Below, one piece after another: positions 1-5,759 of a stretch of 11,419 bases of DNA (position 1 is the stretch's first letter; every line of letters begins with the position of its first letter). Origin of the DNA: JANNWF01 sp052390415 (GTDB lineage Bacteria > Pseudomonadota > Gammaproteobacteria > Xanthomonadales > Xanthomonadaceae). Position numbers and translations under genes: made by a program. The notes beneath the pieces are model-generated. The model saw nothing but the letters and a program-made list of their open reading frames with translations, was not told the DNA's origin and did not search any database. The stretch spans positions 1 to 11,419 of the forward strand of contig JBQTGY010000029.1 of NCBI GenBank assembly GCA_052390415.1, read 5' to 3'.

Positions 1-126
1 AATCAGCGGTTGCCAAGACCCCGAAAACACCCTGAAACTGAGCCCCGTTCGAGACCCGTTTTCCGGGGCCCGCAAGTGGCTCCATTAAGCCGATCTTGGG
101 TGGCTCCAATAGGGCGGTCGGTGACA
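1..126. mobile_element. Probable end of an IS21-type insertion sequence (body outside window)
   Basis: Two near-identical copies of gtggctcca occur at 76-84 and 100-108, 24 bp apart, followed by a terminal cggtgaca ending at 126. Read on the other strand this is an element that starts TGTCA and carries spaced subterminal repeats of tggagccac. IS21-family elements are known for TG...CA ends with multiple subterminal repeats, which is the basis for the assignment. No istA or istB coding sequence is visible, so the transposase genes would lie left of the window, or this is only a remnant. The opposite end and the target duplication cannot be seen. An ordinary pair of short repeats upstream of a gene is the alternative. 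Confidence 0.4.
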
Positions 127-135
127 GACGCCGGC

Positions 136-1116
136 ATGGACCACGACATCGAAGCCCTCTGGCGGCGCATCGACGCCGCTCTTGGCAAGCACGCGCCCGC
201 CGTGCTTGAGACTCTGTCAGGTCCCGCCAGCGCGAAGCCGCTGGCCGCGCTGGAAAGGGAACTCGGCCAGCCCGTGCCCGACGACCTGCGCCGCGCGTGG
301 GCGGTGCACGACGGCCAGGACGACGAACTCGAGGATCACCTGCTGTTCGTCGACCTCCCCTTCTACGGCGTGGCGGCCGCGCGAGCGGCGCGCAAGGAAG
401 GGCGCGAGGTGGCGAAGCTGCTCGGCATCGACAACGAACAGGACGACTTCGTCGCGTGGCACGCGCTGGTCGACGACGGCATCGGCAGCATCGACGGCCC
501 GGTCAAGGCGCGCAATTTCAATGCGGCGTGGGTGCCGATCGGCGCGTTCAACGGCGACGTGTTCCGCTACGTGGACCTCGATCCCGCGCCGGGCGGTCGC
601 GTCGGCCAAGTGATCGAGGTGGATCCCGAAAGCGTCAGCTGGCGCGTGCTGGCGCCGTCGTTCGGCGACCTGCTCGCGCGGTTCGCCGACGCGCTCGACG
701 CCGGCGAGATCGACTGGGACGAGGCCGACACGAGCTGGGGAACGCTGTTCCCGTTGGCCGACGAGGTGCCGATGCCCGAGTACCTGCGCGCGCATGCGCC
801 ACCGCCCGCGGAACCGGTGCCCGCAACCGGCGTACTCGACCGGCTCGCGCCCGGCGAGCGCATCGAGGTCGACGCGGAAATATCGCGCATGATCGGCGGC
901 GATCATTGCCTCGATGTGCGCCTCTCGTTGCTCGCGCCGGAGGATGCCGCCCCCGTGTGGGCGCGCGCGACGCAGGACGTCACGACCGGCTACCGGCAGG
1001 TCACCATGCGCGCGACGGGACGTTGCACGGTGTCGCGCTTCACCGGCAAGGAAACGAAGGACGATTCGCCGCCGGCGTTCGTGCTCGAGAAATTCTCGCG
1101 ACGCGCGAAGAAGTAG
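136..1116 (+). CDS. SMI1/KNR4 (SUKH) family protein, candidate toxin-immunity protein
   Basis: Predicted 326-residue cytoplasmic protein without signal peptide or membrane segment. Residues 1 to about 215 fit the SUKH fold. The N-terminus (IEALWRRIDAAL, then LERELGQPVPDDLRRAWAVHDGQ) matches the start of the family, where a helix and a 'LP.dl...y..hdGq' block precede the sheet. A glycine-rich turn, DPAPGGRVGQVIEV, lies at residues 149-162 and is followed by the closing helix (FGDLLARFADAL). Residues about 220-326 are a C-terminal extension I do not recognise, with alternating hydrophobic residues suggesting beta structure. I chose ATG 136 because the family N-terminus begins there; the in-frame extension back to TTG 10 is Arg/Pro-rich and lies in the probable IS end. 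No good ribosome site is visible. Many SUKH proteins neutralise polymorphic toxins; that role here is inferred, since no toxin gene is present. Confidence 0.8.
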   Translation: MDHDIEALWRRIDAALGKHAPAVLETLSGPASAKPLAALERELGQPVPDDLRRAWAVHDGQDDELEDHLLFVDLPFYGVAAARAARKEGREVAKLLGIDNEQDDFVAWHALVDDGIGSIDGPVKARNFNAAWVPIGAFNGDVFRYVDLDPAPGGRVGQVIEVDPESVSWRVLAPSFGDLLARFADALDAGEIDWDEADTSWGTLFPLADEVPMPEYLRAHAPPPAEPVPATGVLDRLAPGERIEVDAEISRMIGGDHCLDVRLSLLAPEDAAPVWARATQDVTTGYRQVTMRATGRCTVSRFTGKETKDDSPPAFVLEKFSRRAKK

Positions 1117-1122
1117 TGTGAC

Positions 1123-2331
1123 TCAGCGGACCCAGCCCACGCCCTTGCCGTCGCGGAACGCCAACTCGTCGGCCTGCATCGCGGCGAGCACGCCGTCGAG
1201 GTATGCCTGCACCGACGGCGCGACGACGTGGCGTTCGCCCTGCTCGGGGTGGACGCGAGGCGGACCCACGAGATCGAGCACCACCTGGCCCGGCGTGCCG
1301 CCCGGCGCGGGCTCGAAGTCGACGAACAGCGTGACCTGCCAGTCGGGGTTCTCCAGCACGCTGCGCGCGATCGGCCCCCACTCCTTGCGCCAATAGCCGT
1401 CCTTCACCGCGGGCGGTTGCACCACGTAGTCGCGCTTCGGCTTCGCGTAGTGGGCGAAGCCCCAGGTGTTGTCGCGGCCGCGCGCGCAGTCCTCGAAGTC
1501 GTACAGCACCAGTCCCGGGCACCGCCGCAGCGGGCACGGCAGCAGCCCCACGCGCTGTGGGGACTGTCCATTGAACGTCTCGAACAACGGGAACAACGCC
1601 TCGGGCAACTCATGGCCCTCGGCCAGAAACTGGCGGATCTTCCGCACCGGCGCACCGGCTTTGAAGCGCTTCATGTGGGGTGGCAGCGCCGTGTACAGCC
1701 ACGCATCGATGCCGAGCAGCGCGGCGCAGGTCGCATCGCTGGCCTTTGGCTGCTTCAGCGGCTTGCGTTCCGGCATCGGCACGAGCGGCGGCAGCGTGGC
1801 CGCATCGAGGTTCGGAATCGCGATTGCCTCGGCACCGGCCTGCGCCTTGAGGTAACACAGTCCGCGCGCGATGAACTCGTCGACCGATTCGGCGACGAGA
1901 TCGACAATGCCCTCCTCGAAGTCGATCGACACGATCTGACCGGGCCGGCCGCCGGGCGGCGGATCGTCGTCGACCTGGAAGAACAGGTAGTCGGTGCGCG
2001 CGAAGGTCGTGCGACCCGGGCCGTACACCTTCGCGGCGACGCGCGAGGTCGCGGCGTCCTCGACGTCCAGCATCAGGCTCTCGTCCTTAGGCTTGAGCGT
2101 CTGCGCCACGATCTCGTCGGGCGGCAGGAAGATCACCGTGTCCAAGCCCTCCTCGTACCAGCCCCACGCGCGCGACAGCCGCAGCATCGCCGCCACCGCG
2201 GGCGGCAAGGGGCGCTTGAGCTTCTTCTCGGCCTTCGCGATCTCGGCGTCAGTGGCTGGGGGTTCCGCCGCCATCGCGTCGGGGGTGGTGATCGCGGTCA
2301 GTTGGCGCCAGGCGTCGTGCAGTGCGGTCAC
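1123..2331 (-). CDS. Protein with two tandem SMI1/KNR4 (SUKH) modules, candidate immunity protein
   Basis: Predicted 402-residue cytoplasmic protein. Module 1 (about residues 1-160) begins LHDAWRQLTAI, continues with a 'eiakAEKKLKRPLPPAVAAMLRL' type helix pair, and carries DPPPGGRPGQIVSI at 123-136 followed by VAESVDEFIARGL. A linker rich in Pro and Lys (about 172-198) leads to module 2 (about 200-385), which repeats the layout: IRQFLAEGHELPEALFPLF, YDFEDCARG, then EPAPGGTPGQVVLDL at 340-354 and APSVQAYLDGVL. The repeated signature shows an internal duplication. The GTG start at 2331 is preceded by aggaa (plus-strand 2338-2342) at 6-base spacing, which fixes it. It faces the neighbouring single-module SUKH gene tail to tail with 6 bp between stops, so the two are not co-transcribed. 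Function as an immunity protein is inferred from the superfamily. A long Arg-rich frame on the opposite strand is a shadow. Confidence 0.8.
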   Translation of the reverse strand: MTALHDAWRQLTAITTPDAMAAEPPATDAEIAKAEKKLKRPLPPAVAAMLRLSRAWGWYEEGLDTVIFLPPDEIVAQTLKPKDESLMLDVEDAATSRVAAKVYGPGRTTFARTDYLFFQVDDDPPPGGRPGQIVSIDFEEGIVDLVAESVDEFIARGLCYLKAQAGAEAIAIPNLDAATLPPLVPMPERKPLKQPKASDATCAALLGIDAWLYTALPPHMKRFKAGAPVRKIRQFLAEGHELPEALFPLFETFNGQSPQRVGLLPCPLRRCPGLVLYDFEDCARGRDNTWGFAHYAKPKRDYVVQPPAVKDGYWRKEWGPIARSVLENPDWQVTLFVDFEPAPGGTPGQVVLDLVGPPRVHPEQGERHVVAPSVQAYLDGVLAAMQADELAFRDGKGVGWVR

Positions 2332-2337
2332 CCGGGG

Positions 2338-2342
2338 TTCCT
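2338..2342 (-). promoter_or_regulatory. Ribosome binding site deciding the GTG start of the double-SUKH gene
   Basis: On the minus strand the sequence reads aggaa, then six bases, then GTG. No ATG lies in a better position, and the resulting N-terminus (MTALHDAWRQL) fits the family. Confidence 0.6.
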
Positions 2343-2400
2343 GTGTCGTCCGTGGAAGCTTGATTCAGCCAAGGATCGAGGCGCGTGGCAAGCGCTCTAG

Positions 2401-2442
2401 TGGGAGCGACCTGAGTCACGAGGCTCTTGATGCGAACCCTGC
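2401..2442. repeat. REP-like dispersed repeat element (degenerate)
   Basis: The stretch begins tgggagcgacctgagtcacg. It contains an imperfect hairpin, gcgac (2406-2410), ctga loop, gtcac (2415-2419), with one mismatch from the perfect gtcgc. Short palindromes of the form 'gtgggagcgac...gtcgcga' are dispersed in intergenic regions of Xanthomonadales and some pseudomonads, and this copy resembles them from memory. The flank up to about 2510 may belong to the same repeated unit. Only one copy is in the window, so repetition cannot be shown here. Confidence 0.45.
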
Positions 2443-2656
2443 ATCGATGGCAGCCCCGCGGCCGCGCCACATAGCGTCACCTGCGAATGACCGCTTTCTC
2501 TTTTTTTGGCGATGTATTTGAGTGACCGTTGTGGGTCGGGTTGCGCCCTTCCGTGCAGGCACTTGGACAAGACCGCCTCCACAAAAGCCGGGCGGTTCAC
2601 GGTGGGACGTGACATACATCGAGATGCGTCCAAGGAATTCGAGGCATACACGACGG

Positions 2657-3016
2657 TTAGGCTCCGCTTGTACTCACCAGCTCGGCAAGCTCTGGCAATG
2701 GCAAGTAACCACTTGACACTGGACTGGATGGTAACGGAACCACCTCAATGTGCTGCACCCGCTCAGCCAGTGCAAGTTCACCCAAGGCGCATTCCAGCAT
2801 GATGAATGTTCCGGTCAGAAAGGCCTGCTCACGAGATTTTTCGAAGTGGGCGTATCCAACACGAAGTCCTAGCCCGCGCAAACGTGGACACCCACGCCTC
2901 AGGCAAAATCCTGCAGGCCCGTTCTCGTGTCGGCAGACATTGTTCTCGAACTCGTTTGAGCCAGCAGCGCCTTTGAAATAGAGAGCCGCACCCCAAAGGC
3001 GGATGTTTGCCTTCAA
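2657..3016 (-). pseudogene. Possible gene remnant, unknown function
   Basis: A minus-strand frame of up to 119 codons has no ATG near its 5' end and opens two codons after an in-frame TGA. Its second half is protein-like, with alternating hydrophobic residues and acidic turns (SREQAFLTGTFIMLECALGE, then VQHIEVVPLPSS and YLPLPELAEL). A neighbouring frame just upstream reads NINGSVTDQVIVEG, which could be the displaced N-terminal part, suggesting a frameshift near plus-strand 3010-3025. The first half is Cys/Arg/Gly-rich and less convincing. I do not recognise the family. Chance open reading frame is a serious alternative. Confidence 0.25.
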
Positions 3017-3090
3017 CGATCACTTGGTCGGTCACACTTCCGTTAATGTTCGCGTCTCGCAAACACCGCGATGCCAGCGGTCTCGCTTGA

Positions 3091-3095
3091 CGGAG
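3091..3095 (+). promoter_or_regulatory. Ribosome binding site of the gene at 3103
   Basis: The sequence cggag lies 7 bases before ATG 3103. It is the best Shine-Dalgarno match in this stretch and supports that start. Confidence 0.55.
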
Positions 3096-3102
3096 TCGAC
3101 TC

Positions 3103-3612
3103 ATGGACACAGTGCCTTTCCACTTCGACGCCTACGGCGGCTTTGGCACCGTGCAGGGGCTGGCGCGACTCGATGAGCAAGGTCTGGAGCTTCAGTTCAG
3201 TACCAGCGACTCCATGTTCGGCGTGCTGAAGTCGGGAGCGCGCAGCCTGCGCGTGCCTCTCGATGCGCTGTTGAGCGTGCGCTATAGCGCCGGCTGGTTC
3301 TGGTTGATGCCGGTGATCGAATTGCGCGTGCGCGACATTCTGGCGTTGAAGGGTTTGCCGGAAAGCGATCAGGGGCGGGTCAGCCTGAGCCTGAAGTTTC
3401 GCGACCGTCACGACGGTCGCGCGTTTGCTGCGGATCTGGAGCTGATGCGCTCACGTCGGCGCATCGTGCAGCTGGACCGCGCCATCGAGCAGCTCGCGGC
3501 GCAAGCGCCCACCGCGGCGGCAATTCCAACTGCGGAAACTGCGCCCATGGCGACACCACCGCCTGCTCCGTTGGCACGCGGATACGGCAGTCGACCGGAA
3601 TCCGAGCGCTGA
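3103..3612 (+). CDS. Hypothetical cytoplasmic protein with a beta-rich N-terminal domain and Pro/Ala tail
   Basis: Predicted 169 residues, no signal peptide or clear membrane helix. Residues about 1-105 alternate in a way that suggests a beta-sandwich or PH-like fold: FGTVQGLARLDEQGLELQF, then LRVPLDALLSVRYSAGWFWL, VIELRVRDILALKGLP and VSLSLKF. The order 'coat of strands, then a charged helix' (residues about 108-132, AFAADLELMRSRRRIVQLDR) resembles small bacterial PH-like proteins, but this is fold-level inference only. From about residue 133 the protein becomes Ala/Pro/Thr-rich and probably disordered. ATG 3103 is supported by cggag at 3091-3095 with a 7-base spacing. The next gene follows on the same strand, 30 or 111 bp later depending on its start, so co-transcription is possible. 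I cannot assign a function. Confidence 0.75.
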   Translation: MDTVPFHFDAYGGFGTVQGLARLDEQGLELQFSTSDSMFGVLKSGARSLRVPLDALLSVRYSAGWFWLMPVIELRVRDILALKGLPESDQGRVSLSLKFRDRHDGRAFAADLELMRSRRRIVQLDRAIEQLAAQAPTAAAIPTAETAPMATPPPAPLARGYGSRPESER

Positions 3613-3723
3613 GTCGGATGGCAATTCGGGCCACGCGTTGGGGTGAAGGAGTTTCCACCCGCCCACTACTCGGCTGACCGTCTCCGCGCTAGAGTGACCA
3701 TCTGGTCCTCGCTGGCCATTTCG

Positions 3724-4476
3724 ATGCCCTTGCCTGCACTTCCGCTGATCCGATCTTTGTTGGCTTCGACAGCGCGCGGTTGGCGCGGCACGCAGGCAAT
3801 ACGCATCGCTCAGGCGCCCGCCAAAATGCTGGTCGTGTTTGATCGCGAAAACGACCCCGACTGCCGGCTGCTGCGCGAGCTGTTGACCGAACTGCAACTC
3901 GACGCCCTGATCCAGCCCTGCCCCATTGGCGGCAAGCGTTTCATCCGACGGCTGCCGGAGAAGGCGCAGTTGCCGTTTCTGATCGATGCCCAGCAGGACG
4001 TGCGCGTCAGCGGTCTGCATGGCTGCATGCGGCATCTGCTGGAAACTTATGCCGAGGTTGAGTGGGCGTCGGCGCTGCTCAGCAGTCTGCCGATGCGTTT
4101 GACCTCCAGACTGGCATCCGCATTGCGCGGCGCGGCGGGTGACCACGTGCAGCGTTCGCGCAAGCCGCGTCGGCCGCTTGAGCTCTACAGCTTCGAGTCC
4201 AGTCCTTACTCGCGGCTGGTGCGTGAACGACTGTGCGAGCTGGAACTGCCGTGGATCCTGCGCAGCTTCGGCAAGGAGCAACTCGCCGACTGGGGACCGC
4301 CCAACCTGCGTTTCACCCTCAAGCCATGGGCACCCGTAGCCGGCGGTCGTCGCGAAGCCATGTTGCAGGACACGGGCAAGGCGCAGGTGCCGTACTTGAT
4401 CGATAACAACCTGGACATCGGTCTGTTCGAATCGCAGCAGATTCTGCGGCACCTCGATCAGCACTACGCTCTCTGA
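3724..4476 (+). CDS. Tandem thioredoxin-fold protein with two GST N-terminal-like domains
   Basis: Predicted 250 residues from ATG 3724. After a basic N-terminal helix (MPLPALPLIRSLLASTARGW) come two similar GST-N/thioredoxin-like domains. Domain 1 (about 33-118) starts KMLVVFDRENDPDCRLLREL, with the active-site loop reduced to D44-P-D-C47, and has the cis-proline segment KAQLPFL (P84). Domain 2 (about 152-249) starts LELYSFESSPYSRLVRERL, where the redox CPxC site reads S160-P-Y-S163, and keeps KAQVPYL (P223) and the glutathione-contacting ES pair (E236-S237). No all-helical GST C-terminal domain is present. Upstream GTG 3643 would add 27 residues that look unlike the family, so I prefer 3724, although its ribosome site is weak. 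Family members are annotated as GST N-terminal-domain proteins without proven substrate. Glutathione binding in domain 2 is plausible; disulfide chemistry there is not. Confidence 0.75.
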   Translation: MPLPALPLIRSLLASTARGWRGTQAIRIAQAPAKMLVVFDRENDPDCRLLRELLTELQLDALIQPCPIGGKRFIRRLPEKAQLPFLIDAQQDVRVSGLHGCMRHLLETYAEVEWASALLSSLPMRLTSRLASALRGAAGDHVQRSRKPRRPLELYSFESSPYSRLVRERLCELELPWILRSFGKEQLADWGPPNLRFTLKPWAPVAGGRREAMLQDTGKAQVPYLIDNNLDIGLFESQQILRHLDQHYAL

Positions 4477-4517
4477 GGCGGTGCCGTAGATCGCAGCTGC
4501 CTCGCTTCGACCGCTTT

Positions 4518-4558
4518 TGGAGGTGGACCTATGATTGCCGGGCTGCCGAAGTCCACTT
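4518..4558 (+). promoter_or_regulatory. Hairpin that can sequester a Shine-Dalgarno sequence
   Basis: aggtggac (4521-4528) can pair over 8 bp, with one G-U pair, with gtccactt (4551-4558). The 22-base loop contains ATG 4531. The left arm overlaps the strong ribosome-binding sequence tggaggtgg (4518-4526). Formation in RNA would hide that site. It lies between the GST-like gene and the membrane-anchored gene and has no T-run, so it is not a standard terminator. Regulatory function is inference. Confidence 0.35.
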
Positions 4559-4623
4559 GGCCCGTTCATCACTGCCCCACCCTCGTCGATGCCAAGTTTT
4601 CTCTCGCACCCGCGATGTTTTGA
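4531..4623 (+). CDS. Possible small protein or leader peptide (30 residues)
   Basis: ATG 4531 follows tggaggtgg at 5-base spacing, the best Shine-Dalgarno match I found in the window. The frame runs 30 codons, starting MIAGLPKSTWPVHHCPTL, and stops with TGA at 4621. The peptide has no membrane segment and no run of one regulatory amino acid, so classical attenuation is not indicated. It ends 32 bp before the likely start of the membrane-anchored gene, so translational coupling or a leader role is possible. The frame may also be chance. Confidence 0.3.
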   Translation: MIAGLPKSTWPVHHCPTLVDAKFSLAPAMF

Positions 4624-4655
4624 CAAGTAGTCTGCTCAACAAGGGCACTTTAACT

Positions 4656-5630
4656 TTGAAGCACCCACTCTCTCGCTACACGTCGGTATTGGCTGCCGTT
4701 GCATTGCTCGCGTCTGTCGCGGCTTTGCTGTTCTGGTGGAATCAAGACCTTGACAGTTCGAGCACAGCCACCATTGAGCCAGTTGTGAACCCATCCGACC
4801 AGCCCGACCAGCCTTTGGTCGAGGTGCTTGAGATTACGGAAGAGCCGTTGGTCATTGGCGATGTGGTCACGATTTCCGCGCCCGGCCCGACCGATGGATT
4901 TCGCAAGGTGGGCAGCCTTTTGCCAACCGATAAACAAGAAATCAACAACATTGAGGGCCAGCCAGATCTTGCAAACCGCTACGACGAGCTCGCGCAAGCG
5001 GCGCGTGCAGGGGATTTGGAAGCAGCTTGGCGGCTCGGCGCCGGACTTTCCGTCTGCGGCACGCACTTCTCGCAACTCGCCAAATTGGAAGGCAGGACGC
5101 ATCCTCACCGCAGGTTCGCTGACGAGCAGAGCCGCGACCAGGAATTTGAAGAGGTGGCCGCGGCGATGGAGCACCCCAGCTTCAAGACCCGCGACGCCAA
5201 CTGCCAAGGCGTGACCAAAGAGCAAGTGGCGGAGGCCGGAGATTGGCTGCTCTTGGCGGCGAATCAAGGTGATCAGATGGCCGCAAACTACTACGTCAAC
5301 CATATGGTGGGGCAACTGACCCAACTGGCGACCGATCCACCCGCGCTGATGCGCTTTCGCGCCAATGCCTCACGACTGATGCATCGCGATGCCGCGCAAT
5401 GTGTTGGCATCGCCTTTAATAACCTGCGCAACGCCTATCGATACGGATCGTTTGAGACCCGCGATCCGGTGCGGGCGGTGGCTTACGGCGCTGTGTTTGC
5501 TTGGGCGGCAGGAGAATTGCAGCCGCAAATCTCGAACCTGAACTATGGCCAGCCGCCGCTGACCCCACTGCAGGCGCGTCAGGCACAGGATTTGGCCCAG
5601 CGGCTGTATCAGGCCTACTGCCGCGTTTGA
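4656..5630 (+). CDS. Membrane-anchored, periplasmic Sel1-like helical repeat protein (hypothetical)
   Basis: Predicted 324 residues if TTG 4656 is used, with aaggg at 4641-4645 about 10 bases upstream. An upstream TTG at 4557 would add 33 residues unlike a signal sequence, and no ATG is available, so the start is uncertain. The N-terminus KHPLSRYTSVLAAVALLASV continues to FWW: a positive end then one hydrophobic helix, giving an anchor with the rest in the periplasm. A Pro/Asp/Glu-rich stretch follows (about 29-80). The remainder is helical, with Sel1/TPR-like pairs such as YDELAQAARAGDLEAAWRLG and AGDWLLLAANQGDQMAANYY. Four cysteines (SVCG, ANCQ, AQCV, AYCRV) may form disulfides. Similar anchored proteins are common in Xanthomonadales and lack known function. 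The next gene is 129 bp downstream. Confidence 0.65.
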   Translation: MKHPLSRYTSVLAAVALLASVAALLFWWNQDLDSSSTATIEPVVNPSDQPDQPLVEVLEITEEPLVIGDVVTISAPGPTDGFRKVGSLLPTDKQEINNIEGQPDLANRYDELAQAARAGDLEAAWRLGAGLSVCGTHFSQLAKLEGRTHPHRRFADEQSRDQEFEEVAAAMEHPSFKTRDANCQGVTKEQVAEAGDWLLLAANQGDQMAANYYVNHMVGQLTQLATDPPALMRFRANASRLMHRDAAQCVGIAFNNLRNAYRYGSFETRDPVRAVAYGAVFAWAAGELQPQISNLNYGQPPLTPLQARQAQDLAQRLYQAYCRV

Positions 5631-5700
5631 GCCGTATGGCCTACTTGGCGTTCAGCTAGCGCGATACCCCTCGCTTCACACAGGCAGTTCTGATTAAGCA

Positions 5701-5736
5701 CCGACGCAATACACGGCGGCCCGCTACACTGCCGCC
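5701..5736 (+). promoter_or_regulatory. Candidate promoter with an inverted repeat around the -10, upstream of the M13-like gene
   Basis: TACACT (5725-5730) is a plausible -10. A weak -35, ccgacg (5701-5706), lies 18 bp upstream, and transcription would start about 20 bases before ATG 5760. A perfect 6-bp inverted repeat, ggcggc (5715-5720) and gccgcc (5731-5736), brackets the -10 with a 10-bp spacer, which could be a repressor site or a hairpin. GC-rich chance pairing cannot be excluded. Confidence 0.3.
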
Positions 5737-5759
5737 CCCTTTGCGCCGATGCTCGCTGA

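Larger units (their letters stand above)
2332..3102. other. Long intergenic region without a convincing intact gene
   Basis: About 770 bases separate the double-SUKH gene from the next + strand gene. Base composition drops to roughly 50-58% GC by spot counts of 60-base lines, against about 70% in the first SUKH gene and 60-65% further right. Open frames on both strands are short, lack good starts and ribosome sites, and are Cys/Arg/Ser-rich. It holds the REP-like element near 2401 and a possible gene remnant at 2657-3016. Composition and lack of coding fit a junction between an acquired segment and the chromosome. Confidence 0.6.

Noticed and set aside
10..135. N-terminal extension of the first SUKH protein to TTG 10 (or GTG 121)
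   Set aside because: The extension is Arg/Pro-rich, lies in the probable IS end and precedes the family's usual N-terminus. For GTG 121, the agggcgg upstream is only 3 bases away.
1228..2400. 390-codon + strand open frame opposite the double-SUKH gene
   Set aside because: Its translation is Arg/His/Gln-rich without domain signatures, and the minus-strand product is a recognisable SUKH protein with a proper ribosome site. High GC produces such long antisense frames.
2506..2802. 98-codon + strand frame in the intergenic region
   Set aside because: No ribosome site, mixed Cys/Arg/Ser composition and no recognisable pattern; it overlaps the better candidate remnant on the other strand.
3640..3660. 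Hairpin gggtgaa...ttccaccc between the gene ending at 3612 and the GST-like gene, as a terminator
   Set aside because: The stem has a bulge and no T-run follows; its pairing is unremarkable in GC-rich DNA.
3451..4626. 391-codon minus-strand open frame opposite the GST-like gene
   Set aside because: Gln/Arg-rich, low-complexity translation; the + strand encodes clear thioredoxin-fold domains and the adjacent small protein.
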